Below are positions 24,106-34,908 of a DNA stretch of 64,000 bases, in pieces. Origin of the DNA: Triglochin maritima (Eukaryota > Streptophyta > Magnoliopsida > Alismatales > Juncaginaceae); contig OY821781.1 of NCBI GenBank assembly GCA_963682175.1, positions 38,143,254 to 38,207,253 of the forward strand. Direction: 5' to 3'. Numbering within the stretch: position 1 is the first letter of the stretch; every line of letters begins with the position of its first letter. The notes under the pieces are model-generated. The model had not been told where the DNA came from, did no database searches, and saw only the letters and a list, made by a program, of their open reading frames with translations. Position numbers and translations under genes: made by a program.

Positions 24106-27100
24106 TTAATATCTTGGTGCTGAAAAAAACGACCAACAGCCTCGAAAGTAAGTAATAAATAACATTTTTCATAGAAGAAAACCAAGAATCCATTTGGAAG
24201 TGAAATTACTGAGCTCAATATTAAGAAATTACTGAACTCAATATTAACAAACACGTATCAGAACACAAATGTAGTGTGAAAACAACTAGAAGCAGATAAG
24301 TTTTCTGAAGACAACATTGGTTCTTGTTTTGAAATCATCTACAAACCTTAAAGCAGAAAAGCACGGATGAGCTGCTTCAAAGGAAGCATAAATTGCAGGA
24401 TATCATCTACTCAATTAAAATAATCTCTTCGAGGGAAAACCATTTCTAGACTATTTTGCCTCACAAAAGTTTCAGTATGTGAAACTGAAAACTAAAACCT
24501 AAAAGAAGACTACAAATAACTTGAGATTTCTTTTAGTTCAATGAAATAAACCCTGTGATTCTACAAAAGATATAGGATGCTTTACCTCCCCCAATGGTTG
24601 CTTCAGGTAGTCTCTCAATCGAGTACTTATGCTGAGTTATATACATGATGGGCACCCCAGGAATCTGTGCAGCAAAAGCATTGATGATTTAGTATGTGGT
24701 ACGTATGGGCAACATTATACAATTGTTTACCAAGCTTCCATGTTCCATACCTTTCTTATCCTTCTCTTCAAATCTCTATCACAAGTAGCAACGATGTAGC
24801 ACTTGTGCTGCCCAAGCGAAAACCAGAAGTTAGTTTCATTTTGCACGATCCCAAAAATGTTACAGAGAGAGCTGGTAAGCCTAAAATATTTACAAAATAT
24901 AGGTACGCATTTTCTGGATATGATTTATACTCTACAGAAGAAGAAATGATAAAATTGTATAAAAATGCTTGATTATAAGCACAGGTGCAAGCATTTCCGT
25001 AAAAGACAACATTGACAAAAGGTGTCCAACACAATGACGTACAAGAAAGGCTTGAGAGCATAGGAATATAAGCATGTAATACATGATATAAATAAGATGA
25101 TGGCACTATACCGATAAAAAGAAGATAGTGACATTATGATCTACTTTATTACTCACCAGTACCTACATTTCTTGAGTTCAAAAAGATAACAGTGAATTTT
25201 CTGATCCTCTACATGAAGCTCCAACTATATCATTATAGCCACGTAATTCTTAGGATTTTTATCTTCATTTTCCAAGAATCCAATAAATTTTTTTAGCCCC
25301 AGTAGTAATCAGAAAAATGTGAGTGATCTTAAAGACCATAGTTGGAAAGAGCACATCAATTTGAAAACTAAAGCCAAAAAACTAAAGTTCCATGCTAATC
25401 ACCACATAAGATAACATATCATGGTCTTTGAAACCCAGGTTTAGAAATATTTGCTCGTCTAAAACCATTGTTCTAAACCAGTAACAGAAACTCCATACAT
25501 TCAAATGGGCCTAAGTTCTAAACAATATTTTTTATTCCCTTTTTTTCAAACAGAGTTCACTGGGAAACTTCATTATCCAGACCAAACAATTATGTGTATT
25601 TGTGTGCTTGGTTAAACATACAATGGTATACTTGATACCATCAATTCTAGTGTTCAGTAAAAAATGATTATTCTTCAACAAAAAAATCCAATTCCACTCT
25701 AATCTAGGATTATAGTTGAAAACATGTTTTAGGTTGAGACTTAGTTATGAAAATTAGTATTTAGTCATGAACTTAGATTAGCAAGAAAGAACCACCACTT
25801 CAAGATATATAATCTACAGAGAAATTAAGGAAACAAAATGAAGAAAGAGGAGATCCCTTGGGGTGCACTAGATTAACTGCTAGGTTGAACTAGACCAAAC
25901 ATGACACAATGCAAATGATAACAAGATAGTAGCAACATAATACTACATATTCCTTCCAAAGAGGAGATCCCTTGGGGTGATATTCACCAACAGAGTACTC
26001 CATTTTAAGTTTAACAAGAATTATGCCAAACACAAGCTTTACAAGAGGATCCTCAATAACTAAAACTACATAGTAGAAAACATTATGTAGATTTTGAGAT
26101 AGCATTGTTAAATAAATAGAAGAGCAATGTAAGAGAGCAAAAGAAGATACCTGAGTAACCCTATCAACAATACAGTCATCAGCATATGTTCCTTTATGTA
26201 TGCAAGGTAGTCTATCAAATCGTGGATCCTTGGCAATCCTGTTATAGTGAGAGGAAAAAACTTACACTTAAAAACAAGAGTCCAAAATGAGTACAAATTT
26301 CTGGTAGATAGTGATAGAAAATTACCTTAAAGCAACACGGTACTTTTGCCCAAGCTTCTCAAGCTCAGCCATGACACAATCGGTTATGCAAGGAGTGCCT
26401 ATGGGATCAAGCATGTGACAAAAGAAATGATAAAACTTAAAATTATCATATCACTAGCTAGTAGTTACAATGTCAACAGAAAATCAATAGCAATTGTCCA
26501 ACTTCCCAGAATAAATAAAGAGTATTTTAGTAGCTTACATTTTGCATATAAGCATTCCATCATTGCATTCTCCAAATCCAACTGCATAGATACAGAAATG
26601 TTTTACACTACATCAGAAATTTCAGCGAGGACAGATTACAAATCATAGTAAAATACCAGAACGGCAGGTCCTACATAAGTTATAGGAATCAATGAAGAGT
26701 TGAAATCTCAAGTTTTACAACCAATTGCTCACAATAAGTTTTTAATTGGTGGCAAATTTGTAGCCAAACAACTCAAACTAGAAGATTGTAATAAATTTCT
26801 TAAGAATGATTAGCATTTAGCACGTGGGCTGATTTAAACTTCGATCTTCAAAAACCCTAAAAAAAGATGTCAAAGGCTCACCATATTTTGTCAAAACTTG
26901 ACTCGGTTTTCTTTTTACAACCAAAAAATCAGATTTCAGACGACATTAAAATTTCTAACTCCTACCCTTACCCGATCCACCCCTATCTCTTGCTTATTAG
27001 AGTTCATTTTCTTTTTACAACCAAACAATCAGATTTCGGAAGACATTAAAAATTTCAACCCTTGATCCTCCCTTACCTGACTCACGCTCATTTTCTTTTT

Positions 27101-28043
27101 ACCAAATAATCAGATTTCATAGGACATTAAAATTTCTAACTCGTATCCTTACCAGGTCCGCCCCTACCTCTCACTTATTAGAGTTCATTTTCCTTTTACA
27201 ACCAAACAATCAGATTTTAAAAGACACTAAAATTTCTAACTCCTACCCTTACCGATCCGCCCCTACCTCTCACTTATTGGAGTTCATTTTCTTTTTAGAA
27301 CCAAACAATCAGATTTCAGAAGACATTAAAATTTCTAACCCTCGATCCACCCCTACCTTACTTGCATTAATTTATTTTTTTACTACCAAACAATCAGATT
27401 TCATAAGATATTAGAAATTCTAACTCCTACCCTTACCCGATCCAACCCTGCCTCTCTCTTATTAGAGTTCATTTTCTTTTTACGACCAAACAATCAGATT
27501 TCAGAAGAGAAACAAGAGATTAAAATTCCTAACCCTCGATTCGCCCCTACCCGACTCACGTTCATTTTCTCTTTACAACCAAACAATCAGATTTCACAGG
27601 ACATTAAATTTCACAAAGCAAACACAATCCACCACAAGACCTCACCTTATTCTGAATGGAGAAGTTGATGAAATTAGTATCCACGATAACCCGATACGGC
27701 GGTCCCAACGCCGTGTTATGCTTGAAATACAGCGCTGATGACACCGCAGGCCTACACCCAGACCCTCCCAATCAGTAAACCCCACAAAACCCACCAAAAA
27801 CAACCCGAATCGGATCCAAAACCCCACTCACACGTTCCGGGGGAGCTTCTCCTTCGCGGCATCCTTCCGGTTGGGGTTCAGAACTTCTGTCTTGTACCTG
27901 AAATTGGGGGAAAAGTGAGGAAAAGAGGCGATTTCAAGGTCGGGAAGAGAGAAAAAGGGGAAAGATGGGTACTTTTTTAGGGTTTTGGAGCTGATTAGCT
28001 TCTTCGTGGCCGCAAATTTGGGACCTTTCTTCGATCTCCCCAT
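24106..28043 (-). CDS. FCF1: rRNA-processing protein FCF1 homologue (PIN domain)
   Basis: Nine minus-strand exons join in frame: 28043-27973, 27897-27832, 27751-27646, 26581-26539, 26398-26326, 26238-26151, 24807-24751, 24664-24586 and 24119-24106, giving 198 aa, close to the family's usual 190-200. It starts [18 protein letters not shown] and ends GGAPRY, as FCF1 proteins do. The PIN fold residues are visible: VDTNFINFS, the acidic [24 protein letters not shown] and [16 protein letters not shown]1/Utp24 is the small-subunit processome nuclease linked to cleavages at the 5' end of 18S rRNA in the nucleolus; the acidic residues needed for the PIN site all seem present. The last exon codes for only four residues and a stop. 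Intron 3 carries a tandem array. All introns are GT-AG. An upstream in-frame ATG at 28235 is not favoured because the family begins at MGxxKK. Confidence 0.93.
26915..27610. repeat. Eight-unit tandem array in FCF1 intron 3, alternating long and short units
   Basis: The phrase CCAAACAATCAGATTTCA (or a close variant) occurs eight times, near 26920, 27020, 27104, 27204, 27300, 27386, 27484 and 27579. Spacings are about 100, 84, 100, 96, 86, 98 and 95, so the array mostly alternates a roughly 100-bp unit (with CTCCTACCCTTACCCGATCC and CTCACTTATTAGAGTTCATT) and a shorter one (with ACCCTCGATCC). This implies a higher-order dimer of about 185 bp that was amplified. On the transcribed (minus) strand the array is purine-rich (GAAATCTGATTGTTTGG). 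It ends about 35 bp from the exon 3 donor. Confidence 0.9.
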
Positions 28044-28944
28044 CGTTTCGGTCGATTTCGGGGGTTTTGGCTTCGAGTCCGGCAAAACCCTAACGAGACG
28101 CCTCCTCAGATTTTGTATTTTGGGTACGACTTTGCAGTTTACCCCCTGCGATATAGAATAACTGACAGTTGTATTCTCGACTACCGAAAATTCTACTTTA
28201 CATATAGGTGTGCATGGGTCGGTTTTAGGCCTCAACCGACCTAACCCAGGAAATCCATTTTGGGTCGGTTAGGTTCTGCGTTTAACCTAGCAAGAGAAAT
28301 CGAAAGTAAGTAACAAAAAAAAACTAAATATTCAACATCCACCCCCAAAAAAAAGAACAAAAAACTCCAAATATTAAACCAAAATCATGTTATATTAACA
28401 CACATCCCAAAACAAGTAACCAACCCACACATATTACGCACCCAAACAGAATTGAGTCGACAAATCTGGTAAACACGTGGGATGGGAAGATCTATCTCGA
28501 GCAAAGAGGAGAGATTATACATTGACGTTTTTAGTGGAAGCGTGATCAACACGACTCTGATGGAACAGACGATGGTTGGGGGAGGTTGGAAGTGTGGCGT
28601 AAAGGTGGGCTTAGGGAAGTTGGAGGCTTCGGGTAGGGCGGGGAGGGCTAATTACATGGGGTTAGGGTTAATTTGGGGGAAAAGTAAGAAATTTATATGT
28701 TTTTTAAGTTATAACCTTATAACAAAATTATTGTATATTATTATAACTTTGAGTCTCAAGTCGAGTCAGGTTCCGACCCAAAATTTGAAATAGAAAATTG
28801 ACCTTTTAATTTCGATACAACTATCTATTATGTTTTTGAAATGTTGTAACTCTTATTGGGAAGCACTCCCTGAAACTTGCTTGTAAGATTGAGTTTTTTT
28901 CCGATAGGATTCGCTTTTTTAGGGTGAAAATTCCAAGTTTTGTT
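28044..28944. other. FCF1 upstream region with a fragment of a GC-word element
   Basis: The bases just above 28043 should be the FCF1 5' UTR and promoter (minus strand); no clear TATA box is visible. At about 28205-28275 the text TAGGTGTGCATGGGTCGGTT followed by CAACCGACCTAACCC resembles the TAGGGGTGT-ended MITEs with another interior word (GGGTCGGTT). A possible far side lies near 28745-28790 (GAGTCAGGTTCCGACCC), but the ends do not pair clearly. Otherwise nothing is recognised. Confidence 0.45.
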
Positions 28945-28949
28945 GGTGC

Positions 28950-30438
28950 TGTTGGCTTTTTGGCCTTAATCTATGTTTTGATGATTTAATTAACCTAATC
29001 TTAATTATGATGATGTAGAGTAGCACACATATTGCATTGCATGTATATTGTATTGTGCTAACCTCTACAGGTGATCAAGACTCAAGAAAGAAGGAAATGA
29101 AATCAAGACATGTAATTAAAGCTAAATCGAAGACATGTAATGTTGATTTATTTTGAGTCTTAGGAACATGTGTAAATTGAGCATACAAGAGTTAAAAACC
29201 AATCACATACACAATAGGTTCCCTATAGAAGTCACACACGAAATTTCACATTATTTGGACTTCAATAGATCACCCAAACTTAGACCGGAAAACACCAAAA
29301 TTTGAATTGCAAAAGTCTGCCCACATTCGGTCGACCGCAACATGTCGTTCGGTCGACCGGATGATCAATTAATCCTGTTTGTGTTTCCCTGTCTAGTTTC
29401 GGTCGACCGCACCACATCTTTCGGTCGACCGTTTGAACTTACTGTTCCGACCGTTATTCTTGTCGTATATGCCCAACAGTCATATTCGTATTAAAACTAT
29501 ATACACCTCCATATACTTAGTCAAACGGTCGAACCATGTGCCTAGTTCGGTCGACCGTTTAACCTTGTCAAGAATTCCCTGCTATCGGTCGATACGATTT
29601 CATTCGACCGATCCAATTTTCCCTCTACCGAAACGCTTATTCGGTCGACCGGTAACCCTGTTCGGTCGACCGTCTTCTTAATAGACTTAAGTGTTCAGTC
29701 GACTGATTCATATTTCGGTCGACTGTATCCTTATCCAACCTAAGCGTTCGGTCGACCGTTGCACCTTTTCGGTCGACCGTTTCTGGACAGATTTGCAGCC
29801 CGATTTTCTGCTTTGTGTATCTTGCACAAAACCCAATCAAATCTATCCCCAACGGCTAGAATACCTTAGGAGCTTATAAATAGAGGATCAAGACTTGTTG
29901 TTAACACAACTCTCCAACTCCAATTGTCCCAATACATTAGAGAGAAACTTCAATCCTCAAAGCTCCCAATTCTACACTCCATAAGCCTAAACTTCACACA
30001 CTTGATCATATACTCATCCTACTCAAAGTGTGCTCAATTAGAGAGTGAATCCCACTCAGTTACAAGTGTTGTCAAAAGAAGCAAGGACTTCGGTGAAAGC
30101 CCGAAGTGTCCCTCTCGGATTGTGAGAGGAAGATTTCAAGCAAGCGAGGGTTGTTCGCGTTGCTTGTGGTGTAAAGGCGTTCTCTCCCGGCCCGGAACGG
30201 GGAGTGGTTAGTGAAGACGTAGGCGGAGCTCGTGGAGTCGAGCGAAGCTTACAAGAGAGGACTAGGACCCGGGTGGGGTGCCGAACCTCTATAAAAACCG
30301 ACACGTCTTTGTGGTTTGCATTATTCCTTCCCTACTTGTATTTGTTTTAAATTCCGCTGCATATAACTCAATCGATTAAACGAGTAGATGATTAGATTAG
30401 GAAGTGATTAGTGGACCCATAACCCACACGATCCTACA
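28950..30438 (+). mobile_element. Solo LTR of a retrotransposon (family 1)
   Basis: The 1,489-bp element starts TGTTGGCTTTTTGG and ends GATCCTACA (TG...CA) and is flanked by a perfect 5-bp target duplication GGTGC (28945-28949 and 30439-30443). A TATA box, AGCTTATAAATAGAGG, lies at 29871-29886, with about 550 bp of R-U5-like sequence after it. No internal region or second LTR adjoins, so it is a solo LTR, presumably left by LTR-LTR recombination. Upstream of the TATA box is an array of CGGTCGACCG palindromes. The general structure suggests Ty1/copia, but the LTR alone does not prove the superfamily. Confidence 0.9.
29326..29780. repeat. Array of TCGGTCGACCG palindromes in the LTR U3
   Basis: I count nine perfect CGGTCGACCG palindromes (near 29329, 29348, 29400, 29421, 29549, 29641, 29661, 29748 and 29769) and at least four variants (CAGTCGACTG near 29695, CGGTCGACTG near 29716, CGGTCGATACG near 29586, ACGGTCGAAC near 29526). 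Most are preceded by TT. Several come in pairs about 20 bp apart. The array lies 100-550 bp upstream of the LTR TATA box, where promoter elements would sit. Each copy carries a SalI-type GTCGAC core and three CpG steps. Confidence 0.9.
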
Positions 30439-30443
30439 GGTGC

Positions 30444-31711
30444 TACCATCTTTGATAAGCATAATATCTCATGTTTTGTACACATTCCTACTATAAAAGT
30501 AACTACCTTGTAAACATGGGTATGTATCACATATTCATGGTAATGCAAGCAAAACTTCCATAACATTCACGACCTAAATTTTTTTATGTAGTAACATATA
30601 ACTAATTATCAAAGAAAAAAAAGGATATGGATGAAAAAAATCCAATTTTGATCGACCTGTCAATCATGTTGTGTTAGTGTACTACCGTGTCAGATAGGTC
30701 TGCAGCCGTGTCAGGATTTGGTGTTATCATGTATAGGACAAATTGAAAAAGATTCATTTTGTTTAAATTGAAAATAGTTGAGTGACATGTTATATTGATA
30801 TTTTTCATTCTAAATAACATCTTAATTGACCATTATCAAGTAAAAGAAAATTGATTATCTAACAAAAGATACAGTTCGTGTAAAAAAACAACATTACCCA
30901 TTATCAAGTAAAAATAATTGATTATCTAACAAAAGATGCAGTTTGTGTAAAAAATAATATATCATGTAATGGTGTCATGTTTGTGTACCAATTATTACTA
31001 ACTATTTTATATTGGAAAACAATTTGTTGACACGTCCTAGATGTCATCTGACGTGGTCAATCCAGTAGAAAAAAATATTTTTTATCATCAAAGATTAATA
31101 AAATCACATATTATTTATTTATTTTGTGTCACATTACACACACGCTAAAGTATGCGACCTTTGTTTTCCACCATACATATCTCCTCAAAACCTTCCATTA
31201 TTCCCCAAATCTTTTCATTCTCCGTCATTTTCTCCCTGTGGAAAACGTGATCGGTAAGAGGAATGCAGATGGAGACGACGCGTGAGTGAGTCTTGAGGGA
31301 GGTGGGGACACCGACGACGTTGGTTAGGATGTCACGGTGTAGTTGGTCGGCGAGGAGGAGGTGGTTGGCGTTGGAGTCTGTCCTGAGGCGAGGAGAAGGA
31401 ATGTGGTTCTTTGTAGCCGATTTGAGTTTTTTGTGTGATGTTTTTTGGGGAAAGTTTGTTTTTTTGTGGTTGATTTGAAGTTTTTGGTTTTGTTTTTTGA
31501 TGAATCGATCTTGTTTTTTTTGAAGTGTGGTTCTCTTGTAACTGATTTGAGTTTTTTGTGTGGAGTTTTTGGGGAAAAGTTTATTTTTTTGTGATTGATT
31601 TGAAGTTTTTGGTTTTGTTTTGTTTTGTGATGGATCGATCTTGTGTTTTTTGATGTTATTTTGGAAAGTTTTCTTTGTAGTTGTTTTGAGTTTCTATGTG
31701 GTGTTGTTGGA
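30444..31711. other. Intergenic DNA with a T/G-rich duplicated stretch
   Basis: No gene recognised. Around 31245-31420 the composition becomes G-rich. From 31400 to 31710 two or three degenerate copies of a phrase (GTGGTTCTTTGTAGCCGATTTGAGTTTTTTGTGTG, here shortened to its gist) follow each other and reappear beyond the solo LTR at 33851. The minus strand around 31200-31380 is open without a good start, and I do not recognise the product; it may be a captured gene fragment. Two near-copies of the text TTACCCATTATCAAGTAAAA lie near 30830-30905. Confidence 0.45.
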
Positions 31712-31716
31712 GAAAG

Positions 31717-33846
31717 TGTAGGATTTCTAGTTTAATTGCACATATATATTTTCGAAATTTTTATTCACAATAAAGATCAATTATAATTTTTCTATTATTT
31801 GTTTCATGCATGCATCGGTTTGTTTCAATAACTAGTTTCAAAACTTTATTAAAACAAACATGGGACACCAAAATTCATACCTATAGTTCTCTAAAACTTC
31901 TTGATGATCCGGAGATGCTGAAGAAGACGATCGTCGCTTCCCGTTGCGCCGGATGCCTCCGAGTGTTCACCAAACCTTAAACAAGGTCGGAGAGAAAGGA
32001 GCTAGCCAATCAATCTCCGAACTAGCTTATGATCTAGCTACAAACCACTTCCTTAGTCTCTGAGATTTCTCCTTCCAAAGACTTAGAAACTTAAGAGAAT
32101 TTTCGTGGCTTTTGTGGTGAATTAGGAGAGAAAACAATTAACAAAATATCTAACTTAATTAAAGAGAATAATGACCTATTTATAGGCTCCAATCTTACTC
32201 TCAATCATGGCTATTCTTAAGCCATGTTTTCTTGACATTTTCTCTCACAAACTAATTCCATAATGTATTACATGCATCCACAAAACGTTTGACCAAGTTT
32301 GGAGCTATTCCAACCATTGATCAAATTAATCTCTTAGTTATCAAAGACAGAAAATCAATCGGGCTTCGGTTTACCGAGACATACTCGGTTAACCGAATAT
32401 GCCATGTTCGTCTTACCGTGCATTAGACGGATGGGCGATTCTTAAGGAGAAAATTTCTCCTTAACCGATCGGACGAATTCGCGTCTAAAACTGAATGTCA
32501 TTCGGTTAACCGAAAATATCGGAACATGACATTATTCGGTCGACCGTTCCTGGTTCGGTATGCCGAACCAGAGTTCCAGGCACCTTGGTCAAGTTCGGTC
32601 AATCAACTCTGACCATTCGTTCCACGTTCGGTTGACCGATCCACAGAACCTTCGGTCAACCGAACCATAAACGGATTACCGATGTTTTACCCGATTTTGC
32701 CTTTTCAAATTTTGGATTTATTTCCAACAAAATTTGAACTTTAGGGGTTTTAGCAAATTCACAACTTATGCAATATATTATCCTATGCAACAATAAATTA
32801 ATGCACCCCATAATATATGCATCTCATATGAATTTATCATTATTCTAATTATGTTATATACAACATAATTGATTTTACTTGTTCACCACATGTGTCATAT
32901 TTTCTATGAGAAACCCGACACATCATATGAACCAAAAATCAAGCTTCTTGTTTCACGGTTTTTGCGGTGTGACCTATGGGAGGATCTAAACTAAGTTGGC
33001 AGTGATATTAAGAGCTTAATATCACAAGCTATAAGCGGTATCTAGCTACACATTATAGCTCCCAATTAGTTAGATGTCTTAATTCCACTCGAACCAAAAC
33101 CCGATCCATTTAGTGATGGAGTGCACCACTTGTGTCCGTCCATTGCCTCATGATATTAAGAATACACACAAAGTAGTATTGTGTCGTCTTTGTATTAGTA
33201 TTCATTTCTTGATATCTTTAAGCTAGTTATAAATATGTGACTTAACTCAAATCACATTGTGTACATTATAACTTTGCTTTATCAAGGGACCCACTAATAT
33301 CATTACTCAATTAAGAGGGGCAATGCTAATCTTTTGACTAACTATCTTCTCCAACAAAAGTCATACTTAACCAACCAATGCCTTTACAGCACACTTATCG
33401 ATAACTCAATACACTAGTCTAATCAAGTATTTCTTAAATGATCGGACATAAGTCTCATATCAAAGGACCAATGATACAGTAAAATATTAATGACACAGAG
33501 AACACATTTCTATAATATTTTACTTATTAGGTCAATTCGGTATACAAAAGTAATATTTTCCTCTTTTGCGTACCCGTGTTGTCACTCATTTGTAGAACTA
33601 TAATGATCTATGACCAACACAACAATCTTAACTCGGTAATTAATGTCCCATGTTAATTACCATGATTGCGAATATCTTTTGTTTTATGTAAACCATTATC
33701 TTTTAGAGCTTTACGGTTTAGGACCAAGAACCTCTTCCTTAACACTTCTAAAAGGTGAATAACATAAATAAGGAACAAAATGATTTCTCATTCAATTCAT
33801 AGTAATTGACATTTGAAAGTAAAACTTTTAGAACACATTCTTTTCA
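31717..33846 (-). mobile_element. Solo LTR (family 2), copy A
   Basis: The 2,130-bp element runs TGTAGGATTTCTAG to CATTCTTTTCA on the plus strand and is flanked by a perfect 5-bp duplication GAAAG (31712-31716 and 33847-33851). An inverted copy lies at 51765-53906. By the TATA box (TATAAATAGG, here on the minus strand near 32175-32188) its transcriptional direction is minus. Palindromes of the CGGTTAACCG/CGGTCGACCG type cluster at 32370-32665, upstream of the TATA box. No gag or pol region adjoins it, so it is a solo LTR. The interior has no coding capacity. Confidence 0.88.
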
Positions 33847-34029
33847 GAAAGTGTGGTTCTTTATAGCTAATTTGAGGTGTTGTGGTGATGAGTTTTTTTG
33901 GGGTTGTTGGTGTTTGTCTTAAAAGTTTGGTTCTTTCTCTTTGATTTCGGTTCATAATGTCATTGATTAATGTTGGTTTGTCTTTGATATTAGTTTTTGG
34001 GGGTTTCTGATTTATTTTCAAAGAATTGA

Positions 34030-34380
34030 GTTTGATTTCGTGTTCTTAAAAAGAACAAACACATGTGATAAAAAAGACAAACATATACTTAAAAAGGACA
34101 AACTACTACGTAAAAGGAGAAACCATTACTTAAAAAGGACAAAACTTCAACATAAAAATGACAACCTACCAATATAAGAATGATGAACCAAACTGTTTAA
34201 AAAGACAAAATCATACTTAAAAACGACAAAACATAAACATTAAAAAGACAAACCACCAATATAAGAAGGGTCAACCAAACTGTTAACAAACTCATACTCT
34301 AGAAGGACAAACTACTACTTAAAAAAGACAAACCATACATTAAAAAGGACAAACATATATTTGAAAAAAGACAAAACATG
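34030..34380. repeat. Degenerate short-period repeat, about 20 bp
   Basis: A phrase like CTTAAAAAGGACAAACCA recurs about fifteen times with a spacing close to 18-25 bp. Longer echoes (ACCAATATAAGAA ... AACCAAACTGTT) occur near 34165 and 34250, pointing to a second, longer duplication. It has no coding meaning and lies about 500 bp upstream of the pyruvate kinase promoter. Confidence 0.75.
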
Positions 34381-34742
34381 AATTCTCCATTTTAACTTTG
34401 TATCCGAAGGATGCGTTGGGAAAATAAAAGTTACATGGGGAAACCAAACGTTGTTTTAGGAAAGTAATGTTGCATTGAAAAACTAAATGTTGCATTTGGC
34501 ACAAACATATTATTTAATTAATTTCAGAAAGAAAAGACATTTTGCTGATCGGATTGACCACGTCAGGTACGTCCGGGATGCTACGTCAGTGTATAAGGAT
34601 AATTTTATATTATATTTCTATCATCGTAATAAAACATTTCAATTATACAAAAAAATAATAATCTTATAAAGTGAAATTCGTATTTGAAATTTATGAGCTT
34701 AATTTTGAATAGGATAGGGTTGGGACCTAAAATCCCCATCAC

Positions 34743-34908
34743 CACGTCAGCCCCCTACTAACCAACTTCTCCTACTCTTCGATATCCCCGAAGCAGTCCA
34801 CACCCGCACTATAAATACCCTTCTCTTCTCTTCTCTTCCTTTCCCATTCCATTCCAACTCCCACTCGTTCTCTCTCCCAAAACCCAATCAACCCTAACCC
34901 TAACTCCA
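34743..34908 (+). promoter_or_regulatory. TATA promoter and leader of the plastidial pyruvate kinase gene
   Basis: TATAAATA lies at 34810-34817, about 100 bp before the ATG, and is followed by TTCTCTTCTCTTCTCTTCC pyrimidine repeats and a CCCTAACCCTAACTCC stretch just before the start codon. An ACGT-core site (CCACGTCAG) sits at about 34742-34750. This is a textbook plant promoter layout, so transcription probably starts near 34840. Confidence 0.65.

Larger units (their letters stand above)
31028..34588. mobile_element. Possible larger TIR element bracketing the solo LTR
   Basis: Sequences at 31028-31064 (TGACACGTCC ... CTGACGTGGTCAATCC) and, inverted, at about 34551-34588 (TGACGTAGCA ... CTGACGTGGTCAATCC on the minus strand) form an imperfect terminal inverted repeat of about 36 bp. 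The interior contains the G-rich stretch at 31245-31420, the T/G-rich repeats, the inserted solo LTR and a 20-bp-period repeat. No transposase is visible. I could not see a matching target duplication, so the superfamily is open and the pairing could be partly chance. Confidence 0.45.

Noticed and set aside
28044..28235. Upstream in-frame start for FCF1
   Set aside because: The extra 64 residues have no family counterpart and include the fragment of a MITE-like sequence; the conserved start MGRSKK is at 28043.
27642..28793. Plus-strand ORFs opposite FCF1 and just beyond it
   Set aside because: They are antisense to real exons or lack any family resemblance.
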